Of a stretch of DNA of 64,000 bases, positions 1-9,532 are shown piece by piece. The notes below the pieces were generated by a model. That model worked only from the letters and a program-made list of their open reading frames with translations, searched no databases and was not told where the DNA came from. Origin of the DNA: Lithodes maja. Its lineage: Eukaryota; Arthropoda; Malacostraca; Decapoda; Lithodidae. Numbering within the stretch: position 1 is the first letter of the stretch; every line of letters starts with the position of its first letter. The stretch spans positions 1 through 64,000 of the forward strand of contig JBAKBP010006534.1 in NCBI GenBank assembly GCA_037953745.1, given 5' to 3'. Made by a program: the position numbers and the translations under genes.

Positions 1-1695
1 ACTTGTATACTTATACTTATACTTGGTATACTTATACTTGGTATACTTATACTTATACTTATACTTGGTATACTTATACTTGGTATACTTATACTTGGTA
101 TACTTATACTTATACTTGGTATACTTATACTTATACGTGGTATACTTATACTTGGTATACTTATACTTTATACTTGGTATACTTATACTTGGTATACTTT
201 ATACTTATACTTGGTATACTTATACTTATACTTGGTATACTTATACTTGGTATACTTATACTTATACTTGGTATACTTATACTTGGTATACTTCTACTTG
301 GTATACTTATACTTATACTTATACTTGGTATACTTATACTTGGTATACTATACTTGGTATACTTATACTTATACTTGGTATACTTATACTTGTATACTTA
401 TACTTGGTATACTTATACTTATACTTGGTATACTTATACTTATACTTGGTATACTTATACTTGTATACTTATACTTATACTTGGTATACTTATACTTGGT
501 ATACTTATACTTGGTATACTTATACTTATACTTGGTATACTTATCTTATACTTATACTTGGTATACTTATACTTGGTATAACTTATACTTGGTATATACT
601 TATACTTGGTATACTTATACTTATACTTATACTTGGTATACTTATACTTGGTATACTTATACTTATACTTGGTATACTTATACTTATACTTGGTATACTT
701 ATACTTGGTATACTTATACTTGGTATGTACTTATACTTGGTATACTTATACTTATACTTGGTTTAATGTATACTTATACTTGGTATACTTATACTTATAC
801 TTGGTATACTTATACTTGGTATACTTATACTTTATACTTATACTTGGTATACTTATACTTATACTTGGTATACTTATACTTATACTTGGTATACTTATAC
901 TTATACTTGGTATACTTATACTTATACTTGGTATACTTATACTTATACTTGGTATACTTATACTTATACTTGGTATACTTATACTTATACTTGGTATACT
1001 TATACTTGGTATACTTATACTTATACTTGGTATACTTATACTTATACTTGGTATACTTATACTTATACTTGGTATACTTATACTTATACTTGGTATACTC
1101 ATACTTATACTTGGTATACTTATACTTGGTATACTTATACTTATACTTGGTATACTTATACTTATACTTGGTATACTTATACTTATACTTGGTATACTTA
1201 TACTTATACTTGGCATACTTATACTTGGTATACTTATACTTGGTATACTTATACTTATACTTGGTATACTTATACTTATACTTGGTATACTTATACTTGG
1301 TATACTTATACTTATACTTGGTATACTTATACTTGGTATACTTATACTTATACTTGGTATACTTATACTTGGTATACTTATACTTATACTTGGTATACTT
1401 ATACTTGGTATACTTATACTTATACTTGGTATACTTATACTTATACTTGGTATACTTATACTTGGTATACTTATACTTGGTATACTTATACTTGGTATAC
1501 TTATACTTGGTATACTTATACTTATACTTGGTATACTTATACTTGGTATACTTATACTTATACTTGGTATACTTATACTTGGTATACTTATACTTATACT
1601 TGGTATACTTATACTTGGTATACTTATACTTATACTTGGTATACTTATACTTGGTATACTTATACTTGTATACTTATACTTATACTTATACTTGG
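1..1695. repeat. 15/21-bp minisatellite array
   Basis: This is a continuous tandem array built from TATACT hexamers closed by TGG. The two alternating unit sizes are 15 bp (TATACTTATACTTGG) and 21 bp (the same with one more TATACT). Both lengths are multiples of three and contain no stop in several frames, so long Tyr/Leu/Val/Thr-only reading frames appear on both strands; these are by-products and not genes. Occasional one-base slips change the frame. The array begins at or before the window edge, so its true length is unknown. Confidence 0.95.
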
Positions 1696-1754
1696 GGGTT
1701 ATACAATTATACTTGAACAAGTAAAAAGTGCGACTAAAAGGGATGTAAATAAAG

Positions 1755-1770
1755 TATATATATATATACC

Positions 1771-1809
<39 letters not shown>
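1755..1809. repeat. (TA)n tract with central ACCGGT palindrome
   Basis: An alternating TA run is interrupted once by ACCGGT, making a self-complementary block likely to extrude as a cruciform. The sequence between here and 2015 is AT-rich; I see no gene or recognisable repeat in it. Confidence 0.85.
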
Positions 1810-2015
1810 TTTTTAAATTTTTCTTTATTTGATATAGAAACCAGAAAATAATGTTATGTAAGTAGGAATTATAAACTTAAATAACTGTAATATAGAACGA
1901 AATGTACTAAAGTAAGGTGTATAGTTGTGTTTACATAGTTTGAATAGGGTTTGTTGATGATTGTTTTAGAACATGTCACACGTTTGCTATAGTGAGATAA
2001 CTAACCTAATTAACA

Positions 2016-2340
2016 CGTCTTTTCCGTGGATCGATCTCCCTACTGCCAACCTAAAATTTGGCAGATTGGGAGCCAAAGCGTCACATTTTTCCTTTGCCCC
2101 TCAACTTTCCCTTTATAATTGCTGAGGGGCACAGGGCCTTGGGTGGGGCTTTGGTTTCCCGGGCGTTTCCGCGCCCTCCTCAGCTCCCTGCCTTAGAGTG
2201 GCTTCGGTCACCTGGGTTTTGTTAGTGGTAAGCAGGGAGGGTTTTGTGGGGGCGCTCTATGGCCTTGGCCTTGCTTGGGGACCTTGGGGCTGTTCGGTCA
2301 GGCAGCCTGGGGAGGAACAACAACAACAACACGCCATAAA
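2016..2340 (+). mobile_element. Short non-autonomous repeat related to the 2A-LINE, copy 1
   Basis: This segment matches the antisense copies at 62896-63312 and 63526-63966: the GTGGAT...TGGCAGATTGGGAG block, the GCTGAGGGGCACAGGGCC block, the shared GAGTGGCTTCGGTC motif, then a 3' end with GGGGCTGTTCGG and a short (AAC)n tail. The last roughly 40 bp also match the 3' end of the LINE at 27045-27095, and GAGTGGCTTCGGTC also occurs near that LINE's 5' end (23332). It is therefore read as a short element using both LINE termini. Its 5' edge is diverged. The short open frame at 2198-2398 looks incidental. A poly(A) run follows at 2397-2426. Confidence 0.65.
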
Positions 2341-2393
2341 GGGATACATAAATAATAAAGCCCTACTCTTGAGCCTAGTACATGCAATTCTCG

Positions 2394-2396
<3 letters not shown>

Positions 2397-2426
<30 letters not shown>
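2397..2426 (+). repeat. Poly(A) run
   Basis: About 29 consecutive A residues stand about 55 bp after the (AAC)n tail of the preceding repeat. It could be the tail of a separate retroposed sequence. Nothing else is recognised up to 2524. Confidence 0.9.
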
Positions 2427-2427
<1 letters not shown>

Positions 2428-2528
2428 GACCTCACACCGTACACGAGGGGGTCAGATCTAATGTACGGTACTGTCAACTATTATTATACCATGGTCAAAA
2501 TAAGTGGGCCAAAACTCTTCGCCATTAA

Positions 2529-2847
2529 GGGGAGATCTCCACTTGAGGGATTTTTTTCTTGACCCCTTTCTCCCTCATGTTTAGCCCCATTGCTTTTGAT
2601 ATTATAAAACGTTTGCCCCATTAGTTTAGCGATTTTAAGAACTTTCACCCCATATTAAGACCTTTCGTGTAATTCAGGTGTCGATTTTATCCTGGCGAGC
2701 GATAGCGAGCCTGTAATTTAAGAGTAACCGGCCTTCGGGCGGGACATTTTTCTACCGAAAAATGTACAAATTTTATCTTGAAAGGGACTCAAGGGGGTGT
2801 AATTTTAAACTTGATGGAAGTCTAGGGAACAAACTAAATACCTCCCC
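2529..2847. mobile_element. TTAA-flanked MITE, family GGGGAGG, copy 1
   Basis: The 319-bp segment is flanked by TTAA on both sides (2525-2528 and 2848-2851). It begins GGGGAGAT and ends ACCTCCCC, giving short terminal inverted repeats. A reverse-oriented relative lies at 7192-7520, sharing internal blocks such as the ATGTTTAGCCCCATTG and GATAGCGAGCC stretches. The TTAA target is the signature of piggyBac-type transposition, so the copies were probably moved by a piggyBac-like transposase. No coding capacity is seen. Confidence 0.8.
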
Positions 2848-2851
2848 TTAA

Positions 2852-3210
2852 CCTCTGTAACTCACAAACGACTAGAGTACTCGACCTAATGTTCTACCAT
2901 TTTGGGTCAGCCTTGCAGGGAATAGCCTGTGTGTGGTGTGTGGGGGGGGGGGGGGGGGGGGGGGGACATCTACAGCCCATTTGCTCCAGCCCGTTTTGAG
3001 TGACCGAGGTTAGGGTTCATGACGATTACCGACTGGCCTACCCTCTTTCAAACAGGGTGTAGACCAAGAATGCACGACGTAGATGCCATTATGTTCTGCA
3101 AGTTTTCGCCCTGTTAAAAAATGCAAGGGTATAAAAAAAGGTATACAAGATCGTTGGGTATATTGATAGTGAATTAGTGATTCAGCTTTTCTACCGTTAC
3201 ATTAGCTTTA
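2852..3210. other. Unannotated spacer
   Basis: Apart from a GT-rich stretch leading into a run of about 24 G at 2942-2966, I see no gene, inverted repeat or recognisable element in this stretch. Confidence 0.5.
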
Positions 3211-3214
3211 TTAA

Positions 3215-3424
3215 CCCCTTGAAGCTCTGACGCGTTTTAGCAGTTTATTATGGCTACCATTAGACGATTTTATGCCGCTTAGGAAGGATCTGTGTGTATT
3301 AAAAGGGTAAAGGCTATCTCAATCAACCCTCTGACTTCCATATATATACCCTTCCTAATCTGAATAAAATCGTCTAATAATAACCAGAAAACTAAACAGA
3401 AACGCGTATCGGAGCTTGAAAGGG
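3215..3424. mobile_element. TTAA-flanked MITE, 210 bp
   Basis: TTAA lies at 3211-3214 and 3425-3428. The ends are imperfect inverted repeats: the left begins CCCCTTGAAGCTCTGACGCG and the right, read in reverse complement, begins CCCTTTCAAGCTCCGA followed by TACGCG. A second inner inverted block (GACGATTTTA / AAAATCGTC) strengthens the fold. It is non-coding and belongs to a different family from the GGGGAGG MITEs. Confidence 0.8.
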
Positions 3425-3479
3425 TTAAAGTAGGAGGGATTGGTGGGTGAGGAGAGAGCCTTCCGGTGTATCGTCCTTG

Positions 3480-3722
3480 TCTTAAACCCTAGCGTATACT
3501 CCCCCCCCCCCCCCCCACCCACCCAAGGCCGGATGTGTATCTATGTAACTCTATGTAACTCGATTTTTTTCTCTCTCTCTCTCTCTCTCTCCGGCCGTTT
3601 AGTTTCGATCTGATATATTTTCTCCCCCACATCCATCTCTTATGTCTTCGTCTCCCCTTATTATCCTCTCCCCTCTGTCCCTCTCTTTCTCTCTCTCCCC
3701 TTGATCTGAGTCACCCCATTCA

Positions 3723-3765
<43 letters not shown>

Positions 3766-4147
3766 TATCTTTAAACTCCCTCCATCTCCTTCTCTCTCGT
3801 ATCCCCCTACACCCTTACATTTAAATAACCCCCCCCCCACCACCTTCCCTCGCCCTCTCTCTCTCTATGCTCTTTCCCCCCCCCCCCCATCCATTCAACA
3901 GGACATTTAAATACCCTCAACATTCTCTCTCTTCTTTGCTATCCTTTCCGTCCACTCTCCCTTACTCTCGGGTTAGCTATCTCTACTAGAAATTTAAGTC
4001 CTGACCACCTCGCTGGGATCATAAGGTTTGTGTGGTTCAGTGTATCTATGTAAATCTATGTAAATCTATGTAAATATATGTAAACATATCTCTTTCTATC
4101 TCTCTTCTTCACACACCCTCAATCCTTTCTCCCTCATATTCCCCAAC

Positions 4148-4227
<80 letters not shown>

Positions 4228-4433
4228 AGAGTGTAGTGCAGTAAAGTCTCTCTCCTTCTACTTCCAGTATCTCCTCGGAATGGACCGCAAGGGCTGTGAG
4301 ATACTAACTATTCCTTGTAACTCCTTGTAAATCTCTCTCACACACACACACACACACACCCTCCATCTTTTTCTCTCTCATATTCCCCAACACCTCTGTC
4401 TCCCCTCCTGTCTTCACACGCGTCCATCATTTT

Positions 4434-4505
<72 letters not shown>

Positions 4506-4520
4506 CTCTCACCCTACCAA
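3480..4520. repeat. Compound microsatellites with LINE-like 3' tails
   Basis: This is a mosaic of poly(C), (TC)n (3574-3590, 3722-3740, 4151-4223) and (AC)n (3740-3764, 4342-4360, 4436-4501). Short tails of tandem near-decamers such as ATCTATGTAA (3537-3561, 4045-4085) and CTCCTTGTAA (4311-4330) stand just before simple repeats. They resemble the TCCTTTGTAC tails that end the CR1-like copies at 9100 and 20015. No coding sequence is supported. Confidence 0.75.
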
Positions 4521-4616
4521 ACAATCAATAGAGGGTGGTTCACTATGCCAGTTGTTCGTTCTCTCCCCTCCCCTCGTACGGTACACCCCCTCCTCACCCA
4601 TTCCAGTCTGTTTCAT

Positions 4617-4699
4617 CTATCACACTTTATCCCCTCTTCTTCTTCTTCTTCTTCTTCTTCTTTTCCTCCTCTTAATCCTCGCTTATTTGTTCTTATTAT

Positions 4700-4772
<73 letters not shown>

Positions 4773-4866
4773 TCTTCTCAATTGTCTCTTCTCTCATTCC
4801 TCTCTCTCTCTCTCTCTCTCTCTCCTTCTCCTCTTCTTCTTCTTCTCCTCAATCTTCTCTTCTCTC
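4617..4866. repeat. (TTC)n and (TC)n microsatellites
   Basis: (CTT)n occupies 4637-4661, (TC)n occupies about 4702-4768 and 4800-4823, and further CTT repeats follow. The Ser/Leu-only reading frames across them are artefacts of the repeat. Confidence 0.9.
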
Positions 4867-5041
4867 AACACGTATAAATGTATAAATCACTAACATTGTA
4901 TTAACTAATTCCCCAGATACCATAAAGGATCACTGATACCTGGGTTACGTTCTTAACCCCAAATGTCCCCTACTAACATATCTTAATTAACCCTACTGAG
5001 CCTCCTCCTAATACTCCTTAGGGCAGTATGTACCTCCCTTC

Positions 5042-5274
5042 CCAATTGACCACTTGCGAGTTTCAGGTCTATAAGGAAGTTGGAGCCGTAAACATCGATA
5101 TTAAACAGAAATACAATAATAGTGTAGGTTTCTGATGGCTAAAGGGTATGTTGAATTGGGTTTTATGTATTTATGAACGTACTACGACCGTATTTTAGCT
5201 CGTAATTCTACTAAAAATCGATGACCACAGCTCCAACTTCCTTATAGCCTGAAACTCGCAAGTGATCAATTGTG
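5042..5274. mobile_element. Fold-back repeat with about 43-bp inverted ends
   Basis: Bases 5043-5086 and 5230-5273 are near-perfect reverse complements: CAATTGACCACTTGCGAG on the left pairs with CTCGCAAGTGATCAATTG on the right, and the pairing continues through AAGGAAGTTGGAGC. The spacer is about 145 bp and AT-rich. This is the structure of a small MITE or fold-back element, but the target duplication cannot be read with confidence. Confidence 0.65.
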
Positions 5275-5385
5275 CCTTACAAACTCTGTCATTGTATTCC
5301 TTTGTAACAGCAGTCATTTGTAGGGCAACACACATGGAGGGGTCGCTAGAACTGTTGTTACTTGATTTCCTTTGTACTTTCCTTC
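5275..5385 (+). mobile_element. CR1-like 3' tail fragment
   Basis: The end of this stretch (GGTCGCTAGAACTGTTGTTACTTGATTTCCTTTGTAC, given here only as a location, 5340-5376) closely resembles the 3' end of the CR1-like copies at 19972-20015 and 9050-9106. As in those copies it runs straight into a simple repeat, here (CCTT)n. Confidence 0.6.
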
Positions 5386-5935
5386 CTTCCTTCCTTCCCT
5401 TTCTTCTTCTTCTCTTTGCCTCTCCTAACTATCGACTCCCTCCTTTTCTAATTCCTCTCTCCTTCCCCCCTCCCTCCATCCCATGTCTCTCCCTCTTTCC
5501 ATTCATCAAACTATGCTCCCTCCTCCCCTCTTCCTTCTCTCCCTTCTTCTCCTCTTCTCTCCCTTCTTCTCCTCTTCTCTCCCTTCTTCTCCTCTTCTCT
5601 CCCTTCTTCTCCTCTTCTCTCCCTTCTTCTCCTCTCCCCTCTCTCCTTCTCCTCTCCCCTCTCCCCTCTCTTCTCCTCGGCCATTCCTTCATCCACTCCA
5701 TTCATCAAACTATAATCCCTCCTCTCTTTATCTTCTATTCTCTCTCTTCTGTTGTTCCTCTTCTCCTCAGCCATTCCCTCCTCCCTCTTGCTGTCCCCTT
5801 CTTTCTTCTCCATCTCCTCTCTTTAATTGACCCCTTCGATTTTCCTCCCCCCCCCCTCTTCCTTCTCCCCCCTTTCATCTCTCCCCCCCCTCCCCACCCC
5901 CATTTTATTCCTCTCTTAAATGCCTTCGTACATTA
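5386..5935. repeat. Pyrimidine-rich tract with 18-bp tandem units
   Basis: The stretch is almost pure C/T. Between about 5538 and 5640 an 18-bp unit (CTTCTCCTCTTCTCTCCC) repeats about five times. The long Ser/Leu/Pro and Arg/Glu/Gly reading frames on the two strands reflect composition only. Confidence 0.85.
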
Positions 5936-6011
5936 AACCCTGAAATCTTATGCGGCCAACATACAGACACACACACCCACAGTCCATTACACACATACAT
6001 AATTATTCTGT

Positions 6012-6257
6012 CTGTCTCTCTCTCTCTCTCTCTCTTCAATCTTTCTTTCTTACTCACTCACACTCACTCTCTCATTCTCTCTCTCTCTCTTTCATTCACT
6101 TACTCTTACGCTCACTCACTCACTCCCCCCCCCCTCCCCCCCCCCGGTGCGTCAGTCATTTGTTTCTTGATAAACGTGAGAGTAATGAGATATGTCAGGC
6201 AAACTGTGTGTGTGTGTGTGTGTGTGTGTCTGTGTGTGTGTCTGTGTGTGTGTGTGT

Positions 6258-6294
<37 letters not shown>

Positions 6295-6379
6295 TGTCTG
6301 TGTGTGTGTCTGTGTGTGTGTGTGTCTGTGTGTGTGTGTGTGTGTCTGTGTCTGTGTGTGTGTGTGTGTGTTTGTGTCT

Positions 6380-6415
<36 letters not shown>

Positions 6416-6506
6416 CTGTGTGTGTGTGTGTGCCTGTGTGTGTGTGTGTCTGTGTGTGTGTGTGTCTGTGTGTGTGTGTGTCTGTGTGAGAGAGAGAGAG
6501 AGATTC
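6012..6506. repeat. (TC)n then long interrupted (TG)n microsatellite
   Basis: (TC)n at 6012-6034 and 6078-6090 is followed by an almost continuous (TG)n array from about 6204 to 6487 with periodic TCTG interruptions, then (GA)n to 6502. The Cys/Val and Thr/His reading frames are artefacts. Confidence 0.95.
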
Positions 6507-6572
6507 AGCTTTACAGGACAGGAAGGATTAAAAAAGACCAACCCAGCTTAGACACGGTTAATCTTCCACCAT

Positions 6573-6925
6573 AAAGGGGAGATGGGCCGGTTTTTTGGTC
6601 CCCTTTCTTCCTCATGTTTAGACCCCATTAATTTTCAGATTATAAGACGTTCGGTCCAATAGTTTGGCGATTTTAAGAACTTTCGCCCCATTTCTGCAGA
6701 TTTTAAGACCTTTCATGCCAATTAGGTATCGATTTTTTCCTGGCGAGCGATAGAGAGCCAGCATTGTATGGAGAAATCCGGCTTCGCCGGAGAAATGTTT
6801 CTACCGAAAAATGTACAAATGTAGCTCGCTGTCAAAACAAAAATATATATGCTGGTTCGCTGCCGCTCTCCAGGAAAATATTGACACCTGGATGGGGGTA
6901 AACGTCTTAAAACAGTAGGCTGAAT
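6573..6925. mobile_element. Degenerate copy of the GGGGAGG MITE family
   Basis: AAAGGGGAGATGG and the following CATGTTTAGACCCC, AAGAACTTTCGCCCCA and CCTGGCGAGCGATAG blocks match the MITE at 2529-2847. The second half reverses orientation (CTCTCCAGG...ACGTCTTAAAA), making a partly palindromic copy, and the terminal TTAA is eroded. The sequence from there to 7187 shows only a short (GA)n run. Confidence 0.55.
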
Positions 6926-7191
6926 GGGGCCGAATGGATACAAGCCAAAGAGAGAGAGGGAGAGAAAAAGAGAGAGAGAAAAAAAGCGAGGTGGGGTTCC
7001 TTAACAGTATTACCACCCAAGCCCCCTGAGCACCAAACAGCTTATAGCCCCACCCGACCAAGCGGCTTGAAGTTTGGTCCACTCGATTGCGACTTTTTTT
7101 GCCCGCTCGAATGCGACTTTTTCAGATTTTTGCGATATTTACCCGTCGTTTATTTATTGCTGAGGTACGCTTTTTGGAGCAGTTACTTTAA

Positions 7192-7520
7192 GGGGAGGTT
7201 TTTAGTTTGGTCGCTAGATATCCTTCAAGCTTAAGATTACACCCCCTTGAGCCCCTTTCAAGATAAATTTGTACATTTTTCGGGAGAAAAATGTCCCGGC
7301 TGAAAGCCGGTTCCTCTTAAATTACAGGCTCGCTATCGCTCGTCAGGATAAAATCGACACCTAAATGGCACGAAAGGTCTTAAAATTGACAGAAATGGGT
7401 TGAAAGTTCTTAAAATCGTAAAAATAATGGGGTAAACGTCTTAAGATTAGAAAAACAATGGGGCTAAACATGAGGGAGAAAGGAGTCAAGAAAAAAAAAA
7501 CGTCAAGTGGAAACCTCCCC
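7192..7520. mobile_element. TTAA-flanked MITE, family GGGGAGG, copy 3
   Basis: TTAA flanks both ends (7188-7191 and 7521-7524). The element starts GGGGAGGTTTTTAG and ends GTGGAAACCTCCCC. It is the inverse orientation of the copy at 2529-2847 and carries the same internal blocks (GCTCGCTATCGCTCG, ATGTCCCGGCTGAAAGCCGG hairpin). It is non-coding, and the TTAA target points to piggyBac-type mobilisation. Confidence 0.82.
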
Positions 7521-7740
7521 TTAATGTTTGCGAATTTGTCGTCCCTTTATTAATTATAATTGATTTCTAATTGATTCATAATATTGTGGATAATTTTGGC
7601 CGGGGAGGGAAGCCTAATTGGATATTTTTGCCATTGGTCCGTCCGATTGTGTTGCGAAAGGACATTTTGCCAGGTCTATTAATTTTCAGTTGAGTCTGCC
7701 ACTAATATAATAAACACTATTTTTATGGTTCCATGTCATC

Positions 7741-7845
7741 TCAACCAGTAGACCATTTCAACCAGTGCCAAATTAACCCAGACCAACCAAACCAGTGCCA
7801 AAATATAGTACTAACCTAACCTGGTTGAAATGGTCTACTGGTTGA
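7741..7845. repeat. Perfect 25-bp inverted repeat
   Basis: Bases 7741-7765 are the exact reverse complement of 7821-7845, with a 55-bp spacer containing two further CCAGTGCCAAA copies. It may be the remains of a fold-back element. The flanks (7525-7740 and 7846-8080) contain no recognised gene; the short reading frame at 7847-8056 has no support. Confidence 0.8.
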
Positions 7846-8084
7846 GTTGACCGGTCACCTATTTTTATATATTATTTTCTTAGACTTTTATAAGTTTCCA
7901 ATGTGTCCCGACCAAGCAATTTATGAACGTCCGTTTTCGCTGATAAGATTGATATATTTAATTATTTTGTATATTATTATTGTATATTTTTTAATATACG
8001 GTAAACATATTTTTTCTCCCATGCTGAGTACGCAGTCAAAATTTTCAGAGCGGTAATCCTATGAGCTGAGGCGTTGCTGAGGCG

Positions 8085-8154
8085 TTGCTTTACTCTCTCT
8101 CACTCTCTCTCACATATACACACCACTCACTCACTCTCCACACTCACCCCCCCC

Positions 8155-8189
<35 letters not shown>

Positions 8190-8356
8190 GTAATACACTA
8201 TGTTAGTACATAAAATAAAATAACTGTTAAGGCACTCTCATTCTCACACACACACACACACACACACACACAATAAACTAGATTACTACACCAAATAAAA
8301 GTACTATTAAGCCTGGTACTACAATAATTCGCTTGGCCTGCATCCATTCCCAGATT

Positions 8357-8447
<91 letters not shown>
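8085..8447. repeat. (TC)n and (AC)n microsatellites
   Basis: Several simple repeats lie here: (TC)n and (AC)n at 8085-8190, (AC)n near 8244-8272, and a long (TC)n at 8359-8443 that directly abuts the truncated CR1-like copy. Confidence 0.9.
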
Positions 8448-9106
8448 TTATTACCAAAAAGATATAAACAAGCTAGAACGAGTTCAACGTAGAGTTACCA
8501 AAATGATACCTAGCCTAAAGAACAAACCATACGAAGAGCGTCTTAGAGAATTAAATCTATTTCCTTTAACCCAGCGCAGATTAAGAGGTGACTTAATTCA
8601 AGTGTTCAAAATCATCAAAGGCATCGACAATATGAACTGTAGTAAGTACTTCACTATCGACCAATCTAATTACACGCGGGGAAACGGTTGCAAAATTATT
8701 GGTAAATCTTTTAACTCGCACGAATCTAAGAATTTCTTCTTCAATCGAGTTGTCAACTTGTGGAATGGGCATCCCCGAAACGTTGTAGACTGCATCACCG
8801 TTGATTCATTTAAACTCCGCCTAGACAAATATCTCTCATCAAACCCGCGACTGACTGCGTTTGTAAATGAATAACTTTATTTTATCCCCCCCCTCAGTTA
8901 CTAACCCATCTGTCCTCTACTAACTTCCTAATCCTGCTACGGACATTAGTTCCAGGGCAGTAATTCCCTTTCCAATGTTCCCTTACCCACTCTAAACCAC
9001 TGTTTGGACACTTGATCCTCAGTGTTTTGGAGGACAAGCAACCTAGAAGGGTCACTAGATGTGTGGTTGCTTGATTTCCTATGTACTCCTTTGTACACAC
9101 ACAGTA
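8448..9106 (+). mobile_element. 5'-truncated CR1-like LINE (3' end)
   Basis: From CTTATTACCAAAAAG onward this is nearly identical to 19373-20015, the 3' end of the full-length CR1-like copy. It covers the last part of the ORF2 C-terminal region (stop at 8872-8874) and about 230 bp of 3' UTR ending in TCCTTTGTAC. A few amino-acid changes are visible. The 5' truncation falls exactly at a long (TC)n tract and the 3' end abuts (AC)n. It is a dead copy. Confidence 0.88.
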
Positions 9107-9261
9107 AACTAGGTTAGTAGACAAAATAAAAATACTACAATAATTCGCTTGCCCTACATCCATTCCCAGATGTTCAGTTTTTCACTATATCAACATGGAT
9201 GATAAAATGGAGAGTTTATATAGGTTTATGGAGGAAAGCTTATTACATCTGGTATTTCAAG

Positions 9262-9369
9262 TGTGAGAGAGAGAGAGAGAGAGAGAAATTGATTTTTTTT
9301 TTTTTGGGGGGGGGGGGTTTATGGAGTACGGTAATGCTAATTCTACTGGTGTTACAAGTAATTATTAAT

Positions 9370-9406
<37 letters not shown>
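9262..9406. repeat. (GA)n, poly(T)/poly(G) and (TG)n
   Basis: Short simple repeats lie at 9264-9288, 9293-9318 and 9371-9406. Nothing else is recognised between 9107 and 9528. Confidence 0.85.
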
Positions 9407-9408
<2 letters not shown>

Positions 9409-9532
9409 ATATCAGCCGTGCAGCATATAACTGTATTTGGATGTATTTGTTAACTATTGAAGACAAACAAACAAATAGATACAATACACGTGTAGCCTAT
9501 CGCTGTATATAAATGTATTTGTTGATCATTAA

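Noticed and set aside
3..1720. Very long open frames (up to 501 codons) of Tyr/Leu/Val/Thr/Trp
   Set aside because: They are by-products of 15- and 21-bp repeat units without stops; both strands and several frames are open at once.
2198..2398. Short frame in repeat copy 1 and its counterparts at 62827-63862
   Set aside because: The frame is not kept between the three copies (indels shift it), so it is unlikely to be a protein.
5262..6574. Ser/Leu/Pro, Arg/Glu and Cys/Val reading frames
   Set aside because: They lie entirely in pyrimidine-rich or (TG)n simple sequence and mirror its composition.
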